64,000 nt of DNA from Nocardia sp. NBC_01503 (GTDB lineage Bacteria > Actinomycetota > Actinomycetes > Mycobacteriales > Mycobacteriaceae). Shown here one piece after another: positions 39,125 to 48,526 of the stretch (its first letter is position 1; every line of letters starts with the position of its first letter). The position numbers were made by a program, and so were the translations under genes. The notes under the pieces were generated by a model that was not told the origin of the DNA, searched no databases, and saw only the letters and a list, made by a program, of their open reading frames with translations. The stretch is from positions 868,001 to 932,000 of the forward strand of contig NZ_CP109596.1 of assembly GCF_036327755.1 (NCBI RefSeq). The letters are read 5' to 3'.

Positions 39125-40258
39125 TCAATTCGATTCGACGGGGAGCCGGTCACGGGCGGGATCGACCAGGCGGTGCGGTGCGTCCGGTCCGGCGGCGACC
39201 AGGCTGCCGTGGGTGGGCGGATCACTGGGCACATGTTCGGGGCGGCGCAGCTCGAACTCCTTGCGCAGCACCGGAACAACCTCGCGGCCCAGAATCTCGA
39301 TCTGCTCGAGCACCACGTCGATGGGGAGTCCGGCGTGGTCCATCAGGAACAGCTGACGCTGGTAGTCACCCGCGTAATCGGCGAAACCGAGGGTGCGTTC
39401 GATGACCTGCTCCGGCGTACCGACGGTCAGCGGCGTCATCTCCGAGAAATCCTCCAGCGACGGCCCGTGCCCGTAGACCGGCGCATTGTCGAAGTACGGC
39501 CGGAACCGCTTCTTCGCCTCGGCCTCGGTCTCGGCCATGAACACCTGTCCGCCGAGTCCGACAAAGGCCTGGTCGGCACTGCCGTGGCCATAGTGTTCGA
39601 AGCGCTGCCGGTACAGGCGCACGATCTGCTCGGTGTGCTCCTTGTTCCAGAAGATGTTGTTGTGGAAGAAGCCGTCGCCGTAGTACGCGGCCTGTTCGGC
39701 GATCTCGGGTGAACGGATCGACCCGTGCCAGACGAACGGCGCGGTGTGGTCCAGCGGTGCGGGGGTCGAGGTGAAGCCCTGCAGCGGCCCGCGGAAGTTG
39801 CCCTGCCAGTCGATGCGCTCTTCACGCCAGAGCCGCCGCAGCAGGTGGTAGTTCTCCACCGCCAGCGGAATGCCGTCGCGAATATCCTTGCCGAACCAGG
39901 GGTACACCGGTCCGGTATTGCCGCGCCCGAGCATGAGGTCGACACGCCCGTCGGCCAGGTGCTGCAACATGGCGAAGTCTTCGGCGATCTTGACCGGATC
40001 ATTGGTGGTGATCAGCGTGGTCGCGGTGGACAGGATCAGCCGTTCGGTGCGGGCGGCGAGGTAGCCGAGCATGGTGGTCGGCGAGGACGGTACGAAGGGC
40101 GGATTGTGGTGCTCGCCGGTGGCGAAGACATCGAGGCCGACCTCTTCGGCCTTCTCGCCGATGGCGACCATGGCCTTGATCCGCTCCGCCTCGGTCGGGG
40201 TGCGACCGTTGGTGGGGTCGGCGGTGACGTCCCCGACGGTGAAGATTCCGAACTGCAC
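39125..40258 (-). CDS. CE1758-type FMN-dependent luciferase-like monooxygenase
   Basis: The 377-residue protein has a TIM-barrel luciferase-like fold: MQFGIFTVGDVTADPTNGRT at the start, EVGLDVFATGEHHNPPFVPS with the EHH motif, HLADGRVDLMLGRGNTGPVY, and VWHGSIRSPEIAEQAAYYGDG. It matches the CE1758 subgroup of FMNH2-dependent monooxygenases. The following FMN reductase gene starts 8 bp after its stop, so they are one operon. The natural substrate is unknown. It faces the crcB genes across a gap of about 100 bp. Confidence 0.9.
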   Translation of the reverse strand: MQFGIFTVGDVTADPTNGRTPTEAERIKAMVAIGEKAEEVGLDVFATGEHHNPPFVPSSPTTMLGYLAARTERLILSTATTLITTNDPVKIAEDFAMLQHLADGRVDLMLGRGNTGPVYPWFGKDIRDGIPLAVENYHLLRRLWREERIDWQGNFRGPLQGFTSTPAPLDHTAPFVWHGSIRSPEIAEQAAYYGDGFFHNNIFWNKEHTEQIVRLYRQRFEHYGHGSADQAFVGLGGQVFMAETEAEAKKRFRPYFDNAPVYGHGPSLEDFSEMTPLTVGTPEQVIERTLGFADYAGDYQRQLFLMDHAGLPIDVVLEQIEILGREVVPVLRKEFELRRPEHVPSDPPTHGSLVAAGPDAPHRLVDPARDRLPVESN

Positions 40259-40365
40259 GAGTCCTCCTCGGATCGAAAGGCCATGTTAGTGGATATGGCA
40301 ACCAAATGAACCAGGAGCCCCGGCGGGTTATTCCACTAGGCTGGTCGATCGATGCGGAGACCACG

Positions 40366-40890
40366 ATGAGCAGCGAAGTAGCGGATGAGAACGCCGTACC
40401 CGAATCGATCGAACCCCTCGGCGGGTCGATCGATTCCGATATCGATGTGCACTCCCCCGCACAGCGCCGCGAACTGCACGACCATCCGGTCACCGTACTC
40501 ACCGTAATCGCCGTCGGCGGCGCGCTCGGTGCGCTCAGCCGCTACGGGCTGGCGCGGCTGTGGCCGACCCCGGCGGGCGGCTTCCCCTGGGCCACCTTCG
40601 CCACCAATGCGCTCGGCTGCTTCCTGATCGGCGTGCTCATGGTGACGATCACCGAGATCCGCCCGGTGCATCCATTGACGCGACCGTTCCTCGGCGTGGG
40701 CATTCTCGGCGGTTTCACCACCTTCTCCACCTATGCCAATGAGACGCGCGGACTGCTGCAACCGGACACGGTTCCACTGGCCTTCGCCTACCTGGCCGCG
40801 ACCCTGCTGTGCGCACTGCTGGCCACCCTCGCGGCGGTCGCGCTCACCCGCGGCCTGCACGCGACGCTCCGCCGGGAGGCCGTGCGATGA
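40366..40890 (+). CDS. crcB: Fluoride ion channel subunit CrcB/Fluc (first of a pair)
   Basis: The protein has 174 residues from ATG 40366, which has GGAG upstream; ATG 40306 would add 20 residues. After about 45 hydrophilic residues the four-helix Fluc core follows: VLTVIAVGGALGALSRYGLA, FATNALGCFLIGVLM, GILGGFTTFSTYANETR with the TFSTY motif, and a final helix. Fluc channels are dual-topology dimers that export fluoride passively. In many Gram-positives two crcB genes give an antiparallel heterodimer, and the next gene overlaps by ATGA as expected. No fluoride riboswitch was recognised upstream. Confidence 0.92.
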   Translation: MSSEVADENAVPESIEPLGGSIDSDIDVHSPAQRRELHDHPVTVLTVIAVGGALGALSRYGLARLWPTPAGGFPWATFATNALGCFLIGVLMVTITEIRPVHPLTRPFLGVGILGGFTTFSTYANETRGLLQPDTVPLAFAYLAATLLCALLATLAAVALTRGLHATLRREAVR

Positions 40891-41246
40891 CCGCCCTACT
40901 CATCGCTCTCGGCGCGATGGTCGGCGCGCCACTGCGCTATCTCACCGATCGCGCGGTCCAGACCAAGCACGACAGCATCTTTCCGTGGGGCACCTTCACG
41001 GTGAATCTGATCGGCTGCCTGATCCTGGGCGGACTCACCGGGGCCGCGGTGTCCTCACCCGTCTACGCCCTCGCGGGCACCGGGTTCTGCGGCGCGCTCA
41101 CCACATACAGCACCTTCAGTTTCGAAACCGTGCGGCTGACCGAGCAGCGCGCGTACCTGTACGCCGCCATGAATATCACCGTGAGCGTGATCGCGGGACT
41201 GGGCGCAACCCTGTTGAGTTACAGCGCTTTTCAGGCAATGTCCTGA
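40887..41246 (+). CDS. crcB: Fluoride ion channel subunit CrcB/Fluc (second of a pair)
   Basis: The protein has 119 residues from ATG 40887, which overlaps the stop of the first crcB by ATGA. Four helices are seen, with LIALGAMVGAPLRYLTDRAV, TFTVNLIGCLILGGL and the channel motif GFCGALTTYSTFSFETVRLT. The Arg/Lys balance of its loops should place it opposite to its partner in the membrane, as in heterodimeric Fluc. Coupled translation would ensure equal amounts. Confidence 0.92.
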   Translation: MTALLIALGAMVGAPLRYLTDRAVQTKHDSIFPWGTFTVNLIGCLILGGLTGAAVSSPVYALAGTGFCGALTTYSTFSFETVRLTEQRAYLYAAMNITVSVIAGLGATLLSYSAFQAMS

Positions 41247-41400
41247 CCTTGGGACATCACCACTGTCTCAGTCAATTCTGTTGTGCGCCAAGCCTTTTGA
41301 GCGCGACACCTTAAATCAAAACCGCACCCCCGGCAATGGTGTGATGAATTGTTTTATGCCACAACGCGAACAAGGTGCGGGATAATCCCCGGCATGTAAC

Positions 41401-41414
41401 CTACTGGTCAGTAG
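41401..41414. promoter_or_regulatory. 14-bp palindrome upstream of GNAT-PKS genes
   Basis: CTACTG-GT-CAGTAG is a perfect 6-bp inverted repeat with a 2-nt centre, 25 bp before the GNAT start. TetR-family operators often look like this. The surrounding 193-bp gap (41247-41439) is the most AT-rich region of the window and contains no gene. Confidence 0.5.
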
Positions 41415-41439
41415 CATTACAAGGGCAGAGGGAAAAATC

Positions 41440-42069
41440 TTGGATCAGTCGGGTGTACCGGTAATCCGCCGGGCTACCGAGCACGACATAGCGGATATGG
41501 CACGGATCATCGCCAGGGCGTTCGCGTCCGATGATCCCATCGAGGAGTACGTCTTCCCAGACGTGGGGAATCGGCACCGCAGATCACCGCGCATGCTGCG
41601 CATCATGATTCGGTATCGCTTCCTGCCCGCGGGCGGCGCGGCGGTCTCCACGGTCGACGGCAAAATAGTGGGCGCACTGCTCTGGTATCCGGCGGGATAT
41701 CGCAAATCACTGTGGCGCGAGGCGATTTCGGGACCGCTGCTGCTGTGGGCCATGGGCGCGGGGACCGCCCGGGGCATACATGTGGACGATGCCATCGCCG
41801 AGGTGCGGCCCGTACAGGGGCATCACTTCATGGTCTACCTGGGCGCGGACCCCACGGTGCAGCGTTCGGGAGTCGGCCGCTCACTGGTCAATTGGCTCGA
41901 CGCCCTGGCCGATGAGCGCTCCGAGACCGTCGGCGGTATCTGCAAGGACGGCAATATGCCGTACTACGCCACCTTCGGCTATGAACTGGTTCGCCGGGTC
42001 CGTATCGGGAGTACCGGACCTGAGATGAACTTCGTTCTGCGGCAACCGGTTCCGGTGCCGTCGGAGTAA
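41440..42069 (+). CDS. GNAT-family N-acyltransferase
   Basis: The 209-residue protein has a TTG start preceded by a GAGGGA element. The GNAT fold is seen as IRRATEHDIADMARIIARAF at the N-terminus and the acyl-CoA-binding motif A near residue 140, GADPTVQRSGVGRSLVNWLD, then a C-terminal strand region with YYATFGYELVRRV. GNATs transfer an acyl group, mostly acetyl, to an amine. The gene lies 64 bp before the PKS on the same strand and behind a palindromic site. By context it could N-acylate the amino-lipid made by the PKS and oxoamine synthase. That role is an inference. Confidence 0.8.
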   Translation: MDQSGVPVIRRATEHDIADMARIIARAFASDDPIEEYVFPDVGNRHRRSPRMLRIMIRYRFLPAGGAAVSTVDGKIVGALLWYPAGYRKSLWREAISGPLLLWAMGAGTARGIHVDDAIAEVRPVQGHHFMVYLGADPTVQRSGVGRSLVNWLDALADERSETVGGICKDGNMPYYATFGYELVRRVRIGSTGPEMNFVLRQPVPVPSE

Positions 42070-42133
42070 TTCCGGCAACAGCCTTCTCGGGGGGGATCAC
42101 ACATGTCGATCTGAGTTTTGCCGAGGAGTCGTA

Positions 42134-45100
42134 GTGTCTGACATTGCCATTGTCGGAATCGGGTGCCGATACGCGGGAGGTATCGATTCACCGGAATCCT
42201 TCTGGGACTTCATCATCAACAAGGGTGACGGCGTCACCGAGATACCCGAACAGCGCTGGGACTACCGCCGCTACTACGATCCGGACCGCCGCACACCGGG
42301 CCGGATGTACACCAAACGCGCCGCCTTCATGACCGGCGATCCCTGGGCCTTCGATCCGGATTTCTTCGGCATCTCGCCGCGCGAGGCCGCCGCCATGGAT
42401 CCGCAGCAGCGCCTGGTGCTCGAGGTCGCCTGGGAGGCGCTGGACGACGCCGGTATCGCCGGACAGATCTCCGGGGCCCCGATCGGGGTGTACGTCGGCG
42501 CGTTCACCCTGGATCAGCTCGCGGTCTCCGGTACCAGCACCGCACTGCCGTACGTCGATATGCACACCGCCGCGGGTGCGTCGTACACCATGCTGTCGAA
42601 CCGAATCGCGTTCGCGCTCAATTTGGTCGGCCCCGCGCTCACCGTGGATACCGCGTGCTCCTCCTCGCTGGTCGCGCTGCATCTGGCCTGTCAGGGACTG
42701 GCCAACGGCGACTGCGCGGTCGCCATCGCCGGTGGCGTCACCATGCTCATGCAGCCCGAGGCCTTCGTCTCCATGTGCAAGGGCGGCTTCCTGGCCGCGG
42801 ACGGCCGCAGCAAACCCTTCGATGCCGCGGCCGACGGGTACGGCCGCGGTGAGGGCTCGGGCATGGTCGTGCTCAAGCGGCTGGAAGACGCCGAGCGCGA
42901 CGGGGATCGGGTCTACGCGGTCATCAAGGCCACCGGCTCCAATCAGGACGGGCGCACCTCGGCCATCACCGTGCCGAACGCGGATCTACAGGAGGCGCTG
43001 GCCAAATCGGTCTCGCGGCGCGCGGGGATAGCTCCGCACGAGATCACCTACGTGGAGGCGCACGGCACCGGCACCCCGGTCGGCGATCCACTCGAATTGC
43101 GGGCCATCGGACGGGCTTACGGGCAGGTCGAGGGGCGCACCGCACCCGTGGGCGTCGGCTCGGTGAAGGCGCAGCTCGGGCATACCGAGGCGGCCTCGGG
43201 TATCGCCAGCATCATCAAATCGGCGCTGGCCATCTCCAAGCGCACCATCGCCCCGCAGGGTTGGCTGGATACGCCGAATCCGGAGATTCCCTTCGCTGAG
43301 CTGGGTATCAAACTCCAGCTCGAGGCGGAGCCGGTCGGCCCCGAGGTCGAGCGAATGACCGTCGCGGTCAATGGTTTCGGATACGGCGGCACCAATGCGC
43401 ATGCGATTCTTCAGGAGTACCTGCCCGCGGCCGGAATCGACCGGGAGCCACGGCATTACGGGGTGCTGCCGCTGTCCGCGCGCACCGATCAGGCCGCGCG
43501 TGAGCTGGCGCGCGGCTATGCCGAACTCATTGCCGAGGGCGCGAATCCGGGTCTGCTGGCCGAGGCCGCCTGGACCCGCCGTCAGCACCACCAGTTCCGC
43601 ACCGGCCTGAGCTTCGGCGATGACACCGAACTGGTGCGCGCCCTGATCGAGTACGCCACCGGTGGCGGGCGCGCGGCCACCAAGGTGGTACCGCGCAAGA
43701 TCGCCGAACCGGTCTTCGTCTTCACCGGCATGGGACCGCAATGGTGGGCCATGGGCCGCGAATTGCTGACCGCCGGTGGCACTTTCGCCGCCGAGGCGCA
43801 GCGCATCGACGACGGGTTCCAGCGCATCTCCGGCTGGTCGATCATCGAGGAGCTGCTGCGACCCGAGGAGGAGTCCCGGGTCACCACCACCGCGGTCGCG
43901 CAGCCCGCGAACTTCCTGGTGCAGGTGGCGCTCTTCGCCATGCTCGGCGAGCTGGGCATTCACCCGGCCGCCGTCGTCGGCCACAGTGTGGGTGAGGTGT
44001 CCGCGGCCTATGTCACCGGCATGCTGTCGCTGCACGATGCCCTGCTGGTCAGCTATCACCGCGCCCGGTTGCAGGCCACCACGGCGGGCTCCGGCGGGAT
44101 GCTGGCCATCGGCCTACCGCCGGCCGCCGCAATGGAATTGATCGACGGAGACGACCTCGTCGATGTCGCGGCCGTCAACAGCCCGAGCGCGGTCACCCTC
44201 GCCGGATCCGAGGCGCGGCTGGACGAGATAGCCGAAAGTCTCACCGCACAGGGAGTCTTCGCGCGCAGACTACAGGTCGAAGTGCCTTATCACAGCTATC
44301 TGATGGAGCCGATCCTCGGCGAATTGCGCACGGCACTGGCCGATCTCACGCTGCACGATCCGACGCTGCCACTGCTGTCGACCGTCACCGGCCGCGAGGT
44401 GACCGCGGGCGATTGGGACGCCGAATACTGGTGCGCGAATGTGCGCCAACCGGTCCGCTTCGCCGATGCCATCACCGAATTCGTGGGCGCGGGCCATCGG
44501 GTATTCCTGGAGGTCGGACCGCATCCGGTGCTGGGTGCCAATATTCGCGAAATCCTCATCGGCGCGGGCGAAACCGGGACCTCCATCGGCACGCTGAACC
44601 GTAAGCAGGCCGATGCCGAGAGCATCCGCCAGACCATCGCCGGGCTGTACAGCGCGGGCGTGCTGGATACCGAGGCGCTGTTCGGGAATATCGTGACCCC
44701 GCATATCGACCTGCCGCGCTACCCGTGGCAGCGCACCCACCTGCGCCATGAGCTGCCGGTCTTCAAGCAGCTCCAGCATGGGACACCCGGCGTGTACGCC
44801 ATGCTCGGGGATGCCGATATGGACAACTCCTCGACCTCATGGCGGATTCAGCTCAGTGTCGGGGCCATGCCGTGGTTGGACGACCATGTAGTCGGTGGAG
44901 CCCGAATCCTGCCGGGCGCGGCCTATTTGGACGCCGCGCTGAGTGCTGCCGCCCTGCGTACCGAGACCAACCGGGTCGCGGTCGAGGAGGTGCGGTTCAT
45001 CTCGCCGCTGATCATCGACGACGGCACTTCGCCGACGCTCGAACTGCATGTGGAGGAGTCGACCCGCCGCTTCACCATTCGCTCGCGGGCCAATCCCGAC

Positions 45101-48100
45101 GCGCTGTGGACGGTGCATTCGACCGGACGACTGGTCGAGGGAACGTTCGAATCCGCGAAGGTGGATCTGCCCGCCATCGACGAGATGCACGCCATCGATC
45201 CCGCCGCGTTCTATGCCGGATTGGCCACGCGCGGACTGCAATACGGTCCGGCCTTCCAGCGGGCCACCTCGGTACGCATCTCCGGATCGACGGTGCTGGC
45301 CACCCTGGACGGCACCGTGCCCGAGGCGCTCGATGGCGCGGGCGCCAAGGCACCCGGACATCTGGCGCATCCGTGCGTGGTCGATGCCGCACTACAGAGC
45401 GTGGCCGCACTGCTCGCGGGTACCGGTGGTCCGGAGGACGGGGCCATGGTGCCCGTCGGTGTCGCCGAAGTCCGTGCGTTCGAGGCGATTCCGGAGCAGG
45501 TGACCGTGGTCGCGCGGCTGGATGCCGCCGCGGATCCGGTCGCCGATATCGATCTGCTCGATCCCGAGGGCCGGGTGGTCATGCAGATCATCGGTATGCG
45601 GTTCGGCTCCATCGCACCGGGTCGCGGTGCGCTGCAACGCATGACGGAGTTCTTCTACGAGGACCGCTGGGATATGCGGGATCCGATCGATCGCGGTGCG
45701 CTGCCGGCGAGCGCGAATGCCTTCGCGCTGATCCTGGAGCTGGGCGTAGTGCCCGGCACGCGAGCGGCGCGGATCGCCGTGGCGGTCGGCGCGAGCGAGA
45801 TCGTCACCCTCGGCGATCCGAACCGCGAGGACCTGGAATCCCTTGTCCTCGAACACCTCCGGCAGGCCACCGGCGAGTCGGTGGATCGGCTGCACGTCAT
45901 CCTCGTGGCCGGAGACGAATACGAGGACCTCGACAACCTCTGGGCGCTACGTCGGATCGCCCTCACTGTCGATGAGTTCTTCGACAGCTGGCTGGAGCGG
46001 CGCGGGGTCGAGATTCCCATGACGGGTGACGGTTCGCTGCACGTCAGTGTGGTCACCGAACGCGCCTTCGCCCATCCGGAGGAGCAGGCCGCGCCCAATC
46101 CGGCGCATGCCGCGCTCGCCGGTGCCCGCCGGGTGCTGCTGAACGAGCAGCCGCGGCTGCGCTGGCGCCTGGTCGATATCGAATCCGAGGTCACCGCTGC
46201 CGATCTCGCCGCCGAACTCGCCATTCCCGGCGCGTTCAGCTACGACAACTCCGATGAGATCTTCCTGCGCAATGGCCTGCGCTGGGTACCCGTGGTCGAG
46301 GCCTCGCTGCCCGATCGCATCGAGGCCCTGGATCAGGCTGTCCCGCTGACCGATCCGGAGGCGAACTTCACCCTGGAGCTGCCCAAATCCCGGCTGCTGT
46401 CCAAGCTCGGCTGGCGGCGCTGCGACCGGCGCGAACCCGGCCCGGGCGAGGTCGAGGTGCGCATGCGCGCCGTCGGCCTGGGCTACAAGGATCCGCTCAA
46501 GGTGCTCGGGGTACTGAACGAGGAGGAGCTCGCGGGCACCTACTTCGGCGGCGTCCCGGGTATGGAGGGTGATGCCATCGTCACCCGAATCGGTTCGGAT
46601 ATCACCGATCTCGCGGTCGGCGATAAGGTCATGCTCTCGTCCAAGGGCATGATCAGCCGCTTCCACACCACCGACCGCACCCTGGTCAGTCCGGTCTCCC
46701 CCGATGCCGAACCCGGCTACTGCACCAGCGAGGTCGCCTTCGCCACCGCGGAGTACGCACTGTTGGAGCTGGCCCGGGTCGCCGCGGGTGATGTGGTGCT
46801 GGTGCACGGTGCGGCGGGCGGTGTCGGCACGGCCGCGGTACAGATCGCGAAACTGCACGGGGCCACCGTGATCGGCACCGCGAGCACCGGTGACCGGCGG
46901 GCCTACGCGCTCGGACAGGGTGCCGATCATGTCCTCGATTCACGCTCGCTGAACTTCGCCGATGACGTGCTCGGGCTCACCGGCGGACGCGGCGCGGATG
47001 TGGTGATCAGCACCGCGCCCGGGGAGATCCTGCGGCGAAACTTCAAGGCGGTGGCCGAGTTCGGGCGCATTGTGGAGATCGGCAAGGCCGATATCTACGG
47101 CGGCGGGGTACTGGATATGCGGTACTTCGACAAGAACGTCTCGTACCACTCCTTCGATCTGGATCGCATGCTGGCGCTGCGACGCACCCGGACCATCGAA
47201 CTCATGGAGCGGGTGGAGGCCGCGCTGGCCGCGGGCCGATACCGGCGACTGCCGTTCGAACTGTACGAAACCGATGATGTGGCAAGGGCTTTCGAGGATG
47301 TGGCGCGCTCCACCCAGCTCGGCCGGATCGCGGTGAGCATGGCGGCGGCGGCTCCGCTGGTGCGGCCGCAGATTCCGCGGGTGCGCATCGATGCCTCGGC
47401 GCGATACCTGATCACCGGCGGGTTCGGCGCCTTCGGTCTGGCGATCGGGCGCTGGCTGGTGCGCTCGGGCGCGCGGCATCTCACCCTGCTGGGGCGCAAT
47501 GGCGCGACCACCGAAGCGGCGCGCGATCAGCTGGCGGCCTGGGAACACGAGGGTATCGAGGTCGTCACCGAACGCGTCGACGTCACCGATGCCGAGGCGA
47601 TGGCCGCGGTCATCGCCCGCGCCGATACCGCCGAGCTACCGTTGCGCGGTGTCGTCCACACCGCCGGAGTCGTTGACGACAAGCGCATTTCGCTCATGGA
47701 CCGGGACAGCCTCGCCTCGGTGTACCGGCCCAAGATCGAGGGGGCGCGAGCGCTGCGATACGGGCTGGATCTGGCCGGAGCCGAGTTGGATCTGTTCGTC
47801 ATGTTCTCCTCGGGCAGCTCCATCTTCGCCGGGATCGGCCAATACTCGTATACGGCAGCGAATCTCGCGCTCCAGTCGGTCGCCGATGTGGTGGTTCGCG
47901 AGGGCGGTACCGCGCTCGCGGTCGGCTGGGGTCATATGTCCGGCGGCGGTATGGCCGACGACGAGAATGTGGCGCGCTACCTGCGCACCACCGGATTCGA
48001 CTCGATCGATATGGACGAGGGCACCGAATTCCTGGAGAAGGCACTGGAACTCGGCATCCACCATCAGGTGGCGATCATTCCGGTGGACTGGGGCAAGGTC

Positions 48101-48526
48101 GCCTCGAGCGTGCCGTTCTTCAGCATGGTCGGGCGGGTGGAGGAGCAGATCGCGGCGGCGGCCGAGGACGATTCCGCCGCATCGCATCTGGTGGCCGCAC
48201 TGCGGGCACTGGACGCACAGAAGCGCGGTGATGTGGTGGCGCATATGCTCGCCGAACAGCTCGCTGTGGTCATGGGCGTCGACCCGGACTCCATCGATCT
48301 GACCGTCCCGGTGCCCGATCTCGGCCTGGATTCGCTGATGGCGGTGGAATTCGGCGCGCTGGTGGGCAAATCGCTCGGCATCGATCTGACCGCGCTCAAG
48401 ATGGGCCGCACTTTCACCCTCGAACAGGCGGGCGCCCGCGCCGCCGAATTCCTCATCGGCGCACCCGCCGCCGATCCGACACCGGCGCCCGCATCGGCAC
48501 CGGCAGCCCAGGAGGTGACAGCATGA
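42134..48526 (+). CDS. Single-module highly reducing type I polyketide synthase
   Basis: This 2130-residue protein has the domain order KS-AT-DH-ER-KR-ACP. KS (about 1-425): VDTACSSSLVALHLA with Cys175, EAHGTGT and GHTEAASG His residues. AT (about 535-830): VVGHSVGEVSAAY with Ser618, and PYHSYLMEPI at the specificity position, which is neither the classical malonyl nor methylmalonyl signature. DH (about 885-1150): DDHVVGGARILP with His918 and VVDAALQ with Asp1084. A structural region follows. ER (about 1430-1740): VHGAAGGVGTAAVQIAK. KR (about 1755-1990): LITGGFGAFGLAIG and YSYTAANLAL. ACP (about 2030-2105): LGLDSLMAVE with Ser2067. There is no loading module, methyltransferase or thioesterase, so it is probably iterative and releases its chain to the overlapping oxoamine synthase. 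The order is like mycocerosic acid synthase. Confidence 0.95.
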   Translation: MSDIAIVGIGCRYAGGIDSPESFWDFIINKGDGVTEIPEQRWDYRRYYDPDRRTPGRMYTKRAAFMTGDPWAFDPDFFGISPREAAAMDPQQRLVLEVAWEALDDAGIAGQISGAPIGVYVGAFTLDQLAVSGTSTALPYVDMHTAAGASYTMLSNRIAFALNLVGPALTVDTACSSSLVALHLACQGLANGDCAVAIAGGVTMLMQPEAFVSMCKGGFLAADGRSKPFDAAADGYGRGEGSGMVVLKRLEDAERDGDRVYAVIKATGSNQDGRTSAITVPNADLQEALAKSVSRRAGIAPHEITYVEAHGTGTPVGDPLELRAIGRAYGQVEGRTAPVGVGSVKAQLGHTEAASGIASIIKSALAISKRTIAPQGWLDTPNPEIPFAELGIKLQLEAEPVGPEVERMTVAVNGFGYGGTNAHAILQEYLPAAGIDREPRHYGVLPLSARTDQAARELARGYAELIAEGANPGLLAEAAWTRRQHHQFRTGLSFGDDTELVRALIEYATGGGRAATKVVPRKIAEPVFVFTGMGPQWWAMGRELLTAGGTFAAEAQRIDDGFQRISGWSIIEELLRPEEESRVTTTAVAQPANFLVQVALFAMLGELGIHPAAVVGHSVGEVSAAYVTGMLSLHDALLVSYHRARLQATTAGSGGMLAIGLPPAAAMELIDGDDLVDVAAVNSPSAVTLAGSEARLDEIAESLTAQGVFARRLQVEVPYHSYLMEPILGELRTALADLTLHDPTLPLLSTVTGREVTAGDWDAEYWCANVRQPVRFADAITEFVGAGHRVFLEVGPHPVLGANIREILIGAGETGTSIGTLNRKQADAESIRQTIAGLYSAGVLDTEALFGNIVTPHIDLPRYPWQRTHLRHELPVFKQLQHGTPGVYAMLGDADMDNSSTSWRIQLSVGAMPWLDDHVVGGARILPGAAYLDAALSAAALRTETNRVAVEEVRFISPLIIDDGTSPTLELHVEESTRRFTIRSRANPDALWTVHSTGRLVEGTFESAKVDLPAIDEMHAIDPAAFYAGLATRGLQYGPAFQRATSVRISGSTVLATLDGTVPEALDGAGAKAPGHLAHPCVVDAALQSVAALLAGTGGPEDGAMVPVGVAEVRAFEAIPEQVTVVARLDAAADPVADIDLLDPEGRVVMQIIGMRFGSIAPGRGALQRMTEFFYEDRWDMRDPIDRGALPASANAFALILELGVVPGTRAARIAVAVGASEIVTLGDPNREDLESLVLEHLRQATGESVDRLHVILVAGDEYEDLDNLWALRRIALTVDEFFDSWLERRGVEIPMTGDGSLHVSVVTERAFAHPEEQAAPNPAHAALAGARRVLLNEQPRLRWRLVDIESEVTAADLAAELAIPGAFSYDNSDEIFLRNGLRWVPVVEASLPDRIEALDQAVPLTDPEANFTLELPKSRLLSKLGWRRCDRREPGPGEVEVRMRAVGLGYKDPLKVLGVLNEEELAGTYFGGVPGMEGDAIVTRIGSDITDLAVGDKVMLSSKGMISRFHTTDRTLVSPVSPDAEPGYCTSEVAFATAEYALLELARVAAGDVVLVHGAAGGVGTAAVQIAKLHGATVIGTASTGDRRAYALGQGADHVLDSRSLNFADDVLGLTGGRGADVVISTAPGEILRRNFKAVAEFGRIVEIGKADIYGGGVLDMRYFDKNVSYHSFDLDRMLALRRTRTIELMERVEAALAAGRYRRLPFELYETDDVARAFEDVARSTQLGRIAVSMAAAAPLVRPQIPRVRIDASARYLITGGFGAFGLAIGRWLVRSGARHLTLLGRNGATTEAARDQLAAWEHEGIEVVTERVDVTDAEAMAAVIARADTAELPLRGVVHTAGVVDDKRISLMDRDSLASVYRPKIEGARALRYGLDLAGAELDLFVMFSSGSSIFAGIGQYSYTAANLALQSVADVVVREGGTALAVGWGHMSGGGMADDENVARYLRTTGFDSIDMDEGTEFLEKALELGIHHQVAIIPVDWGKVASSVPFFSMVGRVEEQIAAAAEDDSAASHLVAALRALDAQKRGDVVAHMLAEQLAVVMGVDPDSIDLTVPVPDLGLDSLMAVEFGALVGKSLGIDLTALKMGRTFTLEQAGARAAEFLIGAPAADPTPAPASAPAAQEVTA

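Noticed and set aside
40259..40365. Fluoride riboswitch in front of the crcB pair
   Set aside because: I looked for the conserved crcB motif and could not find a convincing match in this short gap.
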